From: Fulvia fulva
Taxonomy: Eukaryota > Ascomycota > Dothideomycetes > Mycosphaerellales > Mycosphaerellaceae
Assembly: GCF_020509005.1 (NCBI RefSeq)
Contig: NC_063017.1
Location: forward strand, 2,852,001 to 2,916,000
Direction: 5' to 3'
Length of the DNA stretch: 64,000 nt
The notes beneath the pieces are model-generated. The model made no database searches. It worked only from the letters and a program-made list of their open reading frames with translations, and was not told where the DNA came from. This document shows positions 45,801-56,438 of the stretch, piece by piece (within the stretch, counting starts at the first letter, position 1; every line of letters begins with the position of its first letter). The position numbers and the translations under genes were made by a program.

Positions 45801-46705
45801 ACAACGAGATACCGCTGCATGGCTTGACAGATCTCGTCAATGCACTGATCGACAACACAACGTTGCTTCATCTGCCAACCATGAGCGATGGACGTACGGC
45901 GGCTTTCAAATCGGCCGAAACTACGATGAAATTCATGGCGGATCTTGAGTCGCCAACTTCGCTGGTCCATTCGAAGCCCGGGCCTTTTGGATCAACGTCT
46001 GCTGTCAAGCGCGGCTTCTCTCATATCAAGAAGACAACGCAGCGTGCAACCTCTTCTGTGCACGCACCCTCTTTCCCAGCGCTGCCGTCAAGCAGTCGAT
46101 CGTCATCTTCGCCAAGCCGTCGTCACAACTCGCCTCTGTCGCTGACTCTGCCAACAGGCAAGGCGAAGCATAGTCACGGTCCGACAGGCTCGATCGCGGC
46201 ACCTCCTGCTGGCTTTACCGTGCAGGACATTCTGACGACTCATCGACTGCTTAGCGAGCAGTGGGACAGGCAGTGGTATCGGCTTGAGCAGTATCTCAAC
46301 AGGAATCTTTGCCTGCTCAACAACGTCCCTGTCGATATGGAGATTGAGGACGAGAAGTTTGAGCGCCCGGGGTCCGTAGGATCCATCGGAAAAATGCTCG
46401 AGCAAGTCAAATATGACACAACTCCAAAAGCCGACAAGGACCAGTACTTTGACTCGGCGCAAGATACCGCGGACTTACCACTGCATCAGACCAAGTCCAC
46501 TGATAGCACCAAGCACGCAATGAGTTTCAAGCAATTCGTTTTAGAAAGCGGCCCTCAGACGCCAAGCTCACCCGAAGACTGGGACCTCGAGGGAAGAGCA
46601 AAACAGTTTCGCCTTGACACTAACATGGACAATTTTGAGGAGCCGCGCACTCCCACGCAGCAAGCTTTTTCTGCGCAAGCCGCACTGACTACTTCTATTC
46701 AATGA
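42851..46705 (+). CDS. Large PH-domain and leucine-rich-repeat protein
   Basis: A single exon of 1,284 residues from the chosen ATG. The N terminus is basic and Ser-rich. A PH-like domain spans roughly 153-305 (VLYHGEVQTSAGMFRKKKEYLVL to RDVWLYKMRYAV). A long RNI/LRR region runs from about 545 to 1010 with repeated LRxLDxSxC and LxxLxLSGTxL patterns. A Ser-rich basic linker and a helical segment near 1122-1155 (DILTTHRLLSEQWDRQWYRLEQYL) follow. PH followed by LRR recalls CARMIL-type actin regulators, but I see no capping-protein-interaction motif, so the analogy is architectural only. It is likely a cortical or scaffold protein. A further in-frame ATG at 42488 would add 121 unlikely residues. 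Confidence 0.85.
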   Translation: MSSARNSNDSSWGRRRSIFALTALKPSSSSSDHHGDGSNGPAKPPKTLTKRHKHIRTPSLHTNLDHLDAARGDHTKSRPLSDQPPKPHARRPSLTMRAAKRPPSVFESLKNTVRGSSEELSSRHTNGEPLSTTSSKAPSLSFEHAVMDGLPPSKNVLYHGEVQTSAGMFRKKKEYLVLSDNYILRYKSQAKAAETFKAIPHAAGRSPTVRHGSMPSVGSQSDLQTLSDSSGDKDGRVPIRQVVATHKLDDGKPYFALEICYLDEESGQASSLTLQFNNPEERDVWLYKMRYAVSEARLRETTYISTYNLENAARIVERDNDYDPANCAIFKVVQRQPAVKSGSRSSSDDLTKVASTVCFLAIGVHKVHLIQLIKPVARSSSPSLTTNHSQFCYGILTLSAIKVSQIDDTFDLTFRQPLQKARTLHLASASSHEIAARLCFSENYLRPECGHRLFRFSAPPEVEKLIAPPVASDVEEHCCLDRALIAYCVAYGVNPANVRYTLGYNCEDAPRFVLLPPADTRRPNYGPLELLAIMRALRYNESFGSLSFANVPLDGLNGLHDNYGQELVCARTKRGTPIRLTAEELSRSSLLVQEVRALAATSKRLRRLDFSGCITLKHAAPDPTEDEPSRTKDIGCGIVEALFPLCKHQTTNVDWVCLNGIKLSDTDLDYLVGAAVDKSCHFRAIELNRCGLNDRSLGLILDALRAQENTLESLEIAGNGARLNPGAFDSQLGMFGFIRKLNLSNVSITSGVEPFITAETLLIWRLQELRLSGTSLNAATIDAIATYLAHPQSDSLHELYVDNTYLSGNDIATLLHSLAYEHGAARNMHLDISQCLLTKGLEKVTQAISSGKTPTHLSMRAIEYRDEHHFRKIISAVTGNKTIQFLDMSQTALPGDASEDTCSALSKLLAENTSLVELDLSGDESRLATSKFGSGINDALAGLKENKTMQVFRIEKQKLGFQGASTLAEVLRANRTLLEVHCDNNEIPLHGLTDLVNALIDNTTLLHLPTMSDGRTAAFKSAETTMKFMADLESPTSLVHSKPGPFGSTSAVKRGFSHIKKTTQRATSSVHAPSFPALPSSSRSSSSPSRRHNSPLSLTLPTGKAKHSHGPTGSIAAPPAGFTVQDILTTHRLLSEQWDRQWYRLEQYLNRNLCLLNNVPVDMEIEDEKFERPGSVGSIGKMLEQVKYDTTPKADKDQYFDSAQDTADLPLHQTKSTDSTKHAMSFKQFVLESGPQTPSSPEDWDLEGRAKQFRLDTNMDNFEEPRTPTQQAFSAQAALTTSIQ

Positions 46706-47140
46706 TGTTGCACTACTATCCGCATGGCGCTTTCTTGGAGTACTGTTTGGGAGGGTGGATTGAATTTCGGCACATGGCAATGTAGAAATGTGGCAATGGC
46801 AACGAGTGCATTTGGGAAGGCGCATTTGAAAGGTCGGGGCGGTGGAATTAAAGCATTGCACTTATTCGAGGCACAAAAGACGACAGCGTTCGCGCGTGGG
46901 CATCCATCCGATGCCAGCATGGTGGAATGGGATCAATTGGGGAACTATGTATATTTAGCGGGTTGGGAAGGCAAGAGGAGAATGTAGATGCTGTACAGAT
47001 GGACGCGCAGAATCATTGACTTTCATGGAGCTTTGATGCTCGGGCTACCTCATACTGACAAAACCAACTCCGAACGCCTCTCCTGACCGCACAGAAGCAG
47101 AAACCTACCTCCCCCGTCCCAGTTTGACAGCAAAAGCCGT

Positions 47141-47761
47141 CTAATCACTACTAGCACATCCCATGCAGCCACAAGAGACACACTGAATCTCCTGATCCTC
47201 CTTCAGCTGCTCCCTCGGCACACGACAGATACACGTACTGTTGAAATTCGTCTCCTTGGTCTGAATACATCGCAAGCAGCAGAGTTTCTCATAACCCTGC
47301 TTCTTCCACTTCGCGATGAGGTTCGCGTCGGCGTAGCCGTTCTTGAGGAGCCAATCGTAAAGTTGCCGGGATATTGCCTCTTTTTCGTAGTAGAGGTCGT
47401 AGATGTAGCGGGAACCTACATCGTGAAGTGTTAGGATGTGTATCTGTGAGGGCCCGCCGCCGTTGGTCAGGTCTGGGAAACGAGACGAACCTTTGGGGCC
47501 CTGAAGGGCTTGAATGTAGTCTTTTCTTCTTCCAACTGTGGCGTGAAGGGTTCTCTCTATTTAGTGAGGGGTGAAGGTGTGATACGTACGTTGATGCGTG
47601 ATCTGGAAGATGGGCCATTGCATTTCGTGCTTCTTTTTGCCTTCGTGGCTGGCGTTTTCGGCGTCTTTCATCTTGTTGGAGAACTCGAGGAGGGTGTCTT
47701 CGAGGTCGTCGAAGCCATCTGGAGGCGGCTTGCGGTTCTTCGAGGTGCGGATGGCGGGCAT
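47141..47761 (-). CDS. BUD31: Pre-mRNA-splicing factor BUD31 (G10 family)
   Basis: A spliceosome component of the NTC-related/RES-linked set, needed for efficient splicing and bud-site selection in yeast. Exons 47761-47590 and 47415-47141 give 148 residues, the normal length. Conserved blocks: [13 protein letters not shown] near the start; [19 protein letters not shown] spanning the junction; [29 protein letters not shown]; and the Cys-rich C terminus with CCLRC, CICRVP and [13 protein letters not shown], which binds a zinc cluster. The 174-nt intron is long for this window, but its splice sites restore the invariant QRSRY. It is divergent from the cap-binding subunit gene. Confidence 0.95.
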
Positions 47762-48017
47762 GGTGGTGGTGTTGATGCTGATGTTCGCGTGTCGAGTGGT
47801 AGGCCCAGACCAGTGTTGCTTGTCCGGTGCGAAGTTGATGTCGTCGTTGATGTCGCTGTTGATGTAGTGAAGTTTTACTCATATGGAAGTGGCGCATGGA
47901 GCACGGACATCGGAGTGGCACGCGAAGAAGCGCGCGACTTGCAGCTCTCCACTCGATAAGGTGAAGCTCTGCACCATCCGTTCCATCACCACCAGACACA
48001 TTCCTACCACCGCCACC
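47762..48017. promoter_or_regulatory. Shared divergent promoter of BUD31 and NCBP1
   Basis: There are 256 bp between the start codons of two divergently transcribed mRNA-processing genes, so the promoters must be shared or overlapping. The NCBP1-proximal 50 bp are a C/A-rich leader (ACCACCG repeats). Function is inferred from arrangement. Confidence 0.6.
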
Positions 48018-50675
48018 ATGGGGGATACAGACCATCGTCGCGACTACAGACCAGGAGGTGGCAGAGGCAGAGGAGGGTATCATGGCGGCAACCGCAAACG
48101 CGGACGGGGTAAGTCGGAGTCTCCTGAATGCGCCTTGAACAGCATCGGCATAGAACCAGCAAACTGACTTCATCTGATCGCAGAGGACGATGACTATGAC
48201 CAAAACTACCGCAACCAGCGCCAACGCCAAGAGCCTCCGCCAGGCACGAGGATCCGACGAGGCCTGTGCGAGATCGCCGAAGACCACGGCAGACTGCCTC
48301 ACGAAGTCGCTGGCAACCTTGCGAAACTCGCCGCCGACAACTACGACGACGAATACGTGAAAGAGACATTCGGCACCGTCGCGCTTGGAGTGGTCGCAGA
48401 GCAGCCGTTCAAGATCCCCTTCATCGCCGCAGTGGTGCAGTATGCGAACATCGAGAAGTCCGAGGTCACGCAGGATGTCATCAAACGCACAACGGACAAG
48501 CTGCAGCAGGCTCTGGAGGCGGGGCAATGGCGGCAGGTCAAGCTGTTGCTACGCTTCCTGTCTTGTCTGACGGAATTGTTCCAAGAAGACGGCGTTTTGC
48601 CGATTCTGGACGAGCTGTTCAGCCGTGCTGCAGATCTGCAGACTGAGTCGCAAGAGGATGCAGTGGGTATTGAGCTGGTCAAGATCATCCTCCTGACCAT
48701 TCCATACCTGGTCGCGGCCTCCAGGGACGAGTCAATGTCGCAGAAAGTGGCCGAGCTGCTAGAGAAGACCGACATCATTGCATCCACTACCCACACTCTC
48801 GAGACGCTGGTCGATCCATATCCTACGACTAGCGAGAACGAGGAGAAGGCTATGACTTGTGCAAGCGTGATTTCGCTGCTGCAGTCACAGCTTAGCGAAG
48901 AGGCAAACAACGGATGGAAGCTGAGCTGCATACCACGAGTCTTCGATCCTTCCTTCAAGCCTGGAGTCAAGAAGGAGTTGAAGGAAGAGGACGAAAACGA
49001 GGAGATGAACGGCAATGGCGAGGTTTCTGATCCAGTCAAGCATGCATTTCCAACTGTCACAGTGCCATCCTCGATACAGTCAGGATCCCGCATCCTGCTG
49101 CCAGAGCTATACTTCTCCATCTTCGCAGACCAAGACATCGAGTCTGTCCCACCTACCTCGAACATCGCCTCTTCGCTCCTTCGCGACACAATCACTGATA
49201 CGATCAATCTTCTCGACTTCAATCGAAACATCGTCGCCAAGTACCTCACGGAGATCGACTGTTTCTGGACCAAGGACACCTTTGTGAAGCGATCGACCAC
49301 GTTTGACAAGCTGCGCGACATTCAGGACGGTCGGCCCACCTGGAAGCCAGAAGATATTGTAATCGATGCCATCTTCTCTCAGATCTTCCAGCTGCCTACG
49401 CCGGAGCACAGATTGATCTACTACCATTCTTTGATCACTGAATCTTGCAAGATATCTCCAGGGGCGGTCGCGCCCACGCTCGGTCGCGCCATCAGATTCC
49501 TATTCCGCAACATTGATCAGATGGACATGGAGCTCTCTTATCGCTTCATGGATTGGTTCGCTCACCATCTGAGCAACTTCGAATTCCGGTGGAAGTGGAC
49601 AGAATGGTAAGAATCTTATTTATATGGACTGGAGACAGAACTGACTCGGTTTAGGGAGGGTGATGTTAATCTTCCAGATCTTCATCCGAAGAAGGCCTTC
49701 ATCAACGGTGCTCTAGACAAGGAGATCCGACTGTCTTTTGCCAAGCGTATTCGCGAGACACTGCCATCAGTATATCACCACCTGATTCCGGCCAGTAAGG
49801 AGAAGGACATGCCGGACTTCAAGTACAGCAACGACGCCACGCCGTTTGCAAAAGAAGGTCGCGAGGTATTGGCAGCGCTCAAGAAGAAAGCACCAGAGGA
49901 GGAAGTGCAGCGCATCCTCGACTCTGTCCACGAGCAGGCCAAAGGCATGAACTTCGCCGATCCATTGGTACCAAGCACTGACATCTACATGACCTCGATC
50001 CTCAGCATCGGCTCGAAGTCATTGTCGCATGTGCTATCCACCATCGACCGATGCAAGGATCGACTCCTCAACATTGGCCAACAATCCGAAGCAGCTCGAC
50101 GACAGATCATCGCATCCGTGGTCGACTTCTGGGCAGATCATCCGGGTACAGCGGTCAACATTGTCGACAAGCTGCTCAACTACATGATCATCACGCCGAT
50201 GGCCGTCATCCAGTACGCACTGCACGATCGCATGGACAGAGGACGCGCTCTCGCATCTTCTCAGATTTATGAGATGGTGTCCATCACCATGTTCAAGGTC
50301 ACTAACCGTGTTCGCCAAGTGCTACGCGAGCGCAACAACATGAGCCTGCGCTTCGATCAACGCAAGCAGATCGACGAAGCACTTCCACGCGAGCGTGAGG
50401 GAATGAGGGAGCTCTTCGCTGCCATCGAGGATGCGGTCTCTGCCGTTGCCAACGGCGCTCAGGACGAGATGATCGAGCGCTACGACGGTGACAGCGCGGA
50501 GCGGGACCTCATCGTACTATGGGGCAGCCGCTGGACTAGAGTCTGGCGACGTAAGGCAGCGGTCGAAGAAGCGATCGTGGGTGATGAAGCCGTGGGACCT
50601 CTGGAAGAGCCGCCTGCAGTTGAGGAGGTGCAGGATGCCAACGTGGCTATGGATGAGTTCGATCAGGTATCGTAG
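48018..50675 (+). CDS. STO1: Nuclear cap-binding complex large subunit (CBP80/Sto1)
   Basis: The large subunit of the nuclear cap-binding complex, a HEAT/MIF4G-fold scaffold that binds CBP20 on capped pre-mRNA and links to splicing, export and decay. Exons 48018-48108, 48184-49606 and 49655-50675 give 844 residues; the human protein has 790. The N terminus is Arg/Gly-rich with a KRKRGR-type nuclear localisation signal. A MIF4G-like region covers roughly 45-270 (VKETFGTVALGVVAEQPFKIPFIA...). Later helical blocks include MELSYRFMDWFAHHLSNFEFRWKW, common to CBP80. The C terminus is acidic. Introns of 75 and 48 nt keep the frame. The C-terminal extension is longer than in human. Confidence 0.95.
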
Positions 50676-51514
50676 ATGGGCTAGATGTATTATGTAGCGC
50701 GCCTGTAAAGTAACCCGTCAGTCTGCGCAGCCATCTTTCGACAGAGGCCGACTTCACTACCATTGTCGCCGAAGATGCAATGCACGCTCGTGAAGTATGG
50801 ACTGAACCACAAGACATGATCAGAAGGGAAGGAGCGTGAAGCACATGTCGTGCTTTCCTAGCTCAAGTGGATGACGGGGCTGAGATTACGCTGGTAGGAC
50901 CTTATCCTTCAACTTTCCAGCGGCCCCAGGCTAGTGCTTCAAGTGATTCGGTACGTAAGAGATGTGCCGTAGGAGAACATGACCTCTCCCTATCGAAGCC
51001 ATCCCATCCCTTCTCCTCGCTCATCGTGCACATGTCAACACATTCGACTCGACTCACACAACGGTTGCTACCATCGTGTTTCATGCTGTTTTCCTTCCCT
51101 TGCTCTGCCTTCAATATCCAACCCCAAAAACGACTTCTCCCAATCTCAATGTCCTTTCCTTATCTCCACATCCGCCATGACATTGCCACCATTTTCCAAC
51201 GACGTCAACAAATATTAAGTGGTTGCGAAAAGTGGTCGGGGTCATCTAGGTTCCACTCCCATCGCCTGTATTACCGCCGTGCTGGGAATCGTTTCGAAAC
51301 ATGCCAAGCTATATCCCATGACACGATCTCTTATACCACGAAGCTTCCACCATCTGCAAAGCAGTCGTCGGCGAGCCGTCCGGTACTGCAATCAAGCGAA
51401 AGCATGTACACGAGTCGCTCACGCCAATCCGCGTGACTTCGTCATGCACAACGGTCGGGAGTTGACGCCTACGTGGGACATGATCATCGTCTTCACGGTA
51501 CTGGCTTGGCGGTA
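50676..51514. other. Intergenic; no supported gene
   Basis: This is the 3' flank of the cap-binding gene up to the LINE insertion. Open frames of 60-190 codons overlap each other on both strands without recognisable domains. Composition is not RIP-like. Confidence 0.45.
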
Positions 51515-51529
51515 CTATAAATCGTAGGA
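51515..51529. repeat. Target-site duplication of the truncated LINE, left copy (15 bp)
   Basis: CTATAAATCGTAGGA occurs here and exactly again at 52845-52859, bounding the LINE fragment. Confidence 0.9.
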
Positions 51530-52844
51530 CCCCAGAAAAGTACAATCTGATACACTTTACGCGCCGGCCACCGTTCCACAACATGCAAGCTTCTATCCAG
51601 ATACAGGGGCACACGACTAACCCGGCAAACCAGCTCAGGATCCTCGGACTATGGGTGGACCCGGCGCTACGGTGGAGGAAGCACGTACAGGCAATATCAC
51701 GGAAAGCTGAACAGAATATGGCATCATGCCAGAGGCTCACTGCGTCCACATGGGGGGCGGACTTTCGGCAGTCACGACTTCTGTACACGGCTGTTGTACG
51801 GCCAGTCCTCACCTATGGCAGCCAAGTGTGGTCCCTAGGCGAGAGGGCCTGCCCATCAAAGGGACTCGTCGCGCCGTTGGGGAAGATCCAAAACCAATGC
51901 CTAAGGAAGGTCACCGGGGCATATAAGTCGACACCAACAAGGATGCTTGAGCACGAGACCGCCATACCGCCGATCGACCTATACATCCAGGGACTACGGA
52001 CCTCCTACTTGGGCAAGTCGGCACAGTACCCAGTACAGAAGGTCATCGCCAGTGCAGTCGCAAGGGCCCGCGAATCAGTACCAGCGCACAAGGGCATTCG
52101 ACCCGGGAACGAGCCGAACTACCGGGCAAGGGACGAACAGCTAGCAACACGATGGGAGGGTGAGAAATCGTTTGTAGAGCAACTATGGAAAGAGAGGTGG
52201 AACAACCAGGTTGCAGGGCATAGTCGACGCCCTCAGCCAGCGGGACAACCTAAGGAATGGTCAGCTACGAAATCCGCGGTCAAGCACCCCCCGAAGCTCA
52301 TCCACTACCGCCTTACGAGGGCACAGAGTAGTATAGCAACCCAACTGCGAAGCGAACACATCGGCCTCCAGGGGTACCTATCATGGAGGAAGGTTCCAGA
52401 ATACACGAATACTAGCTGCCCCTGCGGCTATCACTCCCAGAATGTACGGCACGCACTCCTCGTCTGTCCGAGGTGGTCGCTAGGAAGGGGGGAGTGGATG
52501 GCAAAGGCGAGGAACCGGACGATTGGGGCACTTCTTAACAACGTTGAGGACCTACGGCGCATTACGAACTGGATACTAGAGAAGGGCTGGCTTGAACAGT
52601 ACCGCCTAGTAGGAGCAGTGCAGGAAGAGAGGACACGGCGCAGCGCGACGAGACCGGCTGGGAGCGGGGGCTAACGGGGTAGTGACATGGACTACGTACG
52701 TTCAGAGGGAAAGCTAATCTAGACAAGGAGAAGTCGGGGGCGGGAAGGGTTTTCACCTATTCGGGTTTCCCTTTGTACATAACAATAGATATATACCTGC
52801 ATAGGCCGAATAGGGTCCTAGAACAGGGGAATGACAAATCTAAT
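51530..52844 (+). mobile_element. 5'-truncated LINE copy, not RIP-mutated
   Basis: A 1,315-bp LINE 3' fragment with perfect 15-bp target duplications. Its 3' ~230 bp align with the nested LINE at 21226-21460 read in reverse. It starts inside the reverse transcriptase (just after the catalytic box) and ends ACAAATCTAAT without a poly(A) tail. CA and TG are present at ordinary density. 5' truncation with long duplications is the standard outcome of target-primed reverse transcription. Confidence 0.92.
51532..52674 (+). pseudogene. LINE ORF2 C-terminal fragment with intact reading frame
   Basis: An open frame of 380 codons (363 from its first ATG at 51583) encodes the RT thumb region (PEKYNLIHFTRRP, LGLWVDPALRWRKHV), a connector and a CCHC-like zinc finger CPCGYHSQNVRHALLVC typical of LINE ORF2 C termini. 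The N-terminal endonuclease and catalytic RT motifs are absent because the insertion is truncated. Every Gln and Trp codon that is TAG in the nested copy is intact here. It is not expected to produce a functional protein, although gene finders would likely call it. Confidence 0.85.
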
Positions 52845-52859
52845 CTATAAATCGTAGGA
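52845..52859. repeat. Target-site duplication of the truncated LINE, right copy (15 bp)
   Basis: An exact second copy of CTATAAATCGTAGGA. Confidence 0.9.
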
Positions 52860-54996
52860 GCGCGACGCCAACGTGTCATGTCGTTCGTCCCGGAGGCTTG
52901 GAACTATAGCAATAGCATTGGTTCGTAGACATCATCGCGTGGAACGTTGGAGCCGCGTTTTGTCACGTTTTTGTTGGCTGGTGACTCGTGGTCTGGTTGA
53001 ATGCCTCGAAAGGGTGGTGACTACTGCATTTAATCAAAGACTTGGGATGCAAGTGCACGGATGTCGTTTGTTGTCTACAGGGCGATATCAGTATACTTTA
53101 CTTCATGAAGGCATATCAATTGTGAATACATGACACGAACATGCCAGGTTTCGCACCGCTACAGGTAGGGCACAGCGATATGGTTCCTCAAGACTACCAA
53201 CAGCGTTGTATCTCAGCTTGCCGATGAACAACAACCGAATGCCTGCAGCGGTCTGATGTTGGAGATAGGTTGTATCGACGTGGTCACCGTCCTTGGCTGT
53301 GTATTGAGTTGAGTTTGATTTTCCATGAAGCAGGTAATATCTTGACGAAGCTTTGAGATGGGCGCTTGAGCAGCTGTTCCTTCCGCGGAGGTATGCTATG
53401 TGTTTGTGGTGCTGAATCTAGTGTGCACTACGCAGTGTGATCGTTGGCTACCATACGAGAGTACAGTGATCTGGGCCGGACCTGGCATCAGAAGCATCAG
53501 AAGCGGTCCAGCTCGTCTACTACAATGCCGGTCGAACGTTATGTCCCGGTCCTGCTTTCATCTGATTCAGCAGCTTCAATAAGGCAAGCATGATCTTTCC
53601 AAGTCCTTTGCCCCCTGACCAGAACCAGTAGCAATCTTCGAACGTGTCATGGCATATTTCCAGAGGAGCTCTTCAGCATACCGGCGATAATGAACATCAC
53701 GAAATCATAGGCCATGAGTAAGGGCAGAATCTGCTTGGTCTCATAACTCTCGCGTAGAGTAAGGAGATCGAAGGACCTCAGCAACCATCTTTGGCTTGGC
53801 AGTAGTGGAATCGGATATGATGATCGCGTACCATCCTCGTTCACCATCGGTGGTCTGCGTCACATGATAGCGCAGACCCTCGAGCTCCGCGGTAAGAGCG
53901 TATGCATGAGGCGGGGGCCACCTGAGGCCTTGTGATGCCTCTGCAAGATTTACAGCTCGGGAGCAGAATTGCGGTCAGGGGCAATGACTGTCCTTTCTGT
54001 CGTCCGGGCCCTGAGCAAGCTCTTCGATGTGTGATGAGATGGAACCGTACATGCCAAGTCTTGGCTATTGCTTACAGTTGGTCCTGTGCAGGTCCCTCGT
54101 GCTAGTGGAACACCCCCATCCATCCGAGCAGCATGTGCTCCCTGTCGCCACGCATGTTACTCAGCATGCTCACACCCAGTGGGGAGCCAATTGGCAGGGG
54201 AGTTCTGGCCTTGTACATTCCCGGTTGTTCCTCGTATTGGCTAAGCCAGGGTGAAATTAGCCGCCCGGGTTACCGCCTCGAAGATATGCGGACAGTTCCG
54301 TAAGTCGAACGACACCACAAGGCGTGGTCCATCATCTGTAGACAAATCGAGCACGCTGATGGGCGGTCCGTCGAATTCGCAGTTAATGCGTTTCTGGGAA
54401 GGGCCAGTCTGCAAAGGCCGGAAACACATCGGTGGCAAGGCCCCTAGCTACGATCGCCATAAAGACGAAGTCGTAGTCTAGGGTAGATTATTGTCCGGTA
54501 CTTCGAGAACGTAGCAGGATCCGATCAGGCTTGATGGGGCGCTCATCGCCGGCAATGTGGTGTGCATTCTCATCGCATGCGAAAAGATCGCTCTGCGGCT
54601 GGTGTGTTTTGACGATGCATCAATGTTGAAATGGCTAATCGTGACAGGCGGGTTGAGCACTCAGAGGTTGTCGTATCACAATGAGGAGCCATTTGAGCGG
54701 GAGCTCTGTGCGAGACCTGTCTCTTCAGATCAGGGTAGACCAGGTTCTGGGAGCCGTGCACTTGCTGTAGAGTACATCTCTATGGGGAATTGCCTGCCGA
54801 CATCTTTCCACATGGAGAGCCCACTGCAGACCAAGGGATGCACTTTAGCAAGGCCTATCCGACAAGTACGATCGATTGTGAGAAGTCGACCCAGGCATGT
54901 CCCATCTAAGCTACTAGCCCCATCGTAAGGGGTATCTTCAGCACAGTACTAACCGGGAGTAGTTACTCTACCGTCGTCGACAGCCTCTTTAGGTAC

Positions 54997-55090
54997 GCGA
55001 GTATCGAGCTGCGAGATTGCGAGTTATCTAGTACTAATTGACTCGCACGTGATCGCAGGTGCGAATATGCGTGCGATAATCGATACTCGC
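54997..55090. repeat. Inverted repeat cluster around TGCGAG motifs
   Basis: GCGAGTATCGA at 54997-55007 is the exact inverse complement of TCGATACTCGC at 55080-55090. Between them TGCGAGT (about 55018-55024) and ACTCGCA (about 55041-55047) form a second, inner pair. Another TGCGAGTC follows near 55098. The structure could be a nested hairpin or a cluster of binding sites in both orientations. An 11-bp pair is not rare by chance at this scale. Confidence 0.5.
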
Positions 55091-56084
55091 TGCCGCCTGC
55101 GAGTCAACACATCCTGTTGCACATGCTCATCCGAGAGACCACGCCTGTTGGAGATGTTGGTGACTGGTCAGACGTGGGTTAGGAAATGCAGTCCCTTGTT
55201 GGCATGAACTCTGCACTCCACTTTCCCCCGGCGGGAACATGTGTGCGTGTCCTTGCTGCATGAACTGCCGAGGACATCCTGATGAAAGGTGGCAAGGTGA
55301 AACCGTGAAAGGGCTTACGGAGTCCGAGAAATCTGATTAGCAACAAGATGAGGGGAGCTATTGGCTTGCAAATCTGTCCAATAGACGATCGGACCTTCCA
55401 GTGGGCTGGTGGGCTGCCTGTTTCAGCGACGTTGGCTGGCATGCGAATCTGAGTCAGGAATCTCCCTCCTACCGGGCAGGGTCACCGAGACCAAGGCTGA
55501 CATGGATCATGATGGATGTGGTGTGCTGAAAATTTGCGCGTGGGAGTTGGGTCGCAAGTATTGGCGACGATCGCAACCTCGCTTCCAGCACACGTCAGCT
55601 GTCATCCACAAAGTCCAGAATGTTGCGCATTGTAGAGTGCTGAACATCGTAGAGCTGTAGAGCAGGCTGACACCACATACTTTTCATACTTTACGCAGTG
55701 TTCTACAGCAGAAACGGCCAATGCTTATGGTAGATAGAGTTCACATGAGGGCAGCTGGCAGGTTCGGATATGGAGCCTATTCCATGTGTTCGATCAACTC
55801 TGTTATGAAGTGTGAGTCTGCTTGTCCGTGGTTGCTTAAATGGCCCCTAGCATCTGAAACATACATTCGGTGCAGTCCGGCACTCTAAGGTGTAGCCTTT
55901 CGGCTGCCATGTGCGCCATACACGTTGAGGTCCACCACTTTCTAGCAGTCGCGGAGGTCGCCTGCGATGCAGAGTCGGGATGCGTGCTGCACAAGGCGTC
56001 AAACCGGAGGTCGTCAGTACGCTTCGGCAGTTTTCGTAGCTGCAAAAGGTCAACGAAAATGACGGCAACAGCCGACACTGTCGA

Positions 56085-56153
56085 GCCTACCCTTGTGTAC
56101 GTGAGCTGAACGCATCCCACGCGAGAAGTGCTGTACTTCCTGCAAGGGTAGGC
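56085..56153. repeat. Inverted repeat, 11-bp arms, 47-bp spacer
   Basis: GCCTACCCTTG at 56085-56095 pairs with CAAGGGTAGGC at 56143-56153. The spacer holds a small internal stem, GAAGT/ACTTC. A stem-loop RNA is possible but unproven. Confidence 0.45.
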
Positions 56154-56406
56154 AGGCAGCTCGAACGGGATGATGGACACAGCCTGGGGCCGCCTAGATT
56201 GTGGTCACGGAACTTCCTTGTCCTCAAGGTGATGGATATCTAGATAGGAACAGGGCTGATAGCTGACTCGTGTTGTCAACTCATCAGTGCGGAAGCGTGG
56301 TGCTGGTTGAGAGGGCTCTCGATGACCAGCTTGGCCCATGATGTTCTGTCTGTGGACCATGCCACCACACAGCTCTGCTCGAGCATCCAGCTAGCAATTG
56401 ATTATT

Positions 56407-56438
56407 GCTTTCGTCACTGATTGTCGCTTTCGTCACTG
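56407..56438. repeat. Direct repeat of a 13-mer, period 19 bp
   Basis: GCTTTCGTCACTG occurs at 56407-56419 and 56426-56438. The second copy follows after 6 bp. It may be a local duplication or a paired regulatory site. Confidence 0.6.

Noticed and set aside
47289..48527. 412-codon minus-strand open frame across BUD31 and the 5' part of STO1
   Set aside because: It is antisense to well-supported exons, Arg/His-rich with no domain, and crosses the divergent promoter; a shadow frame.
48341..49321. 326-codon minus-strand frame
   Set aside because: Entirely antisense to the conserved cap-binding subunit exon; Ser-rich composition is the typical complement of Glu/Leu codons.
53647..54660. Several minus-strand fragments with faint mutual similarity (a YDFV-type motif near 53.7 and 54.5 kb)
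   Set aside because: They are short, interrupted by stops and without a recognisable family; possibly gene relics but not supportable.
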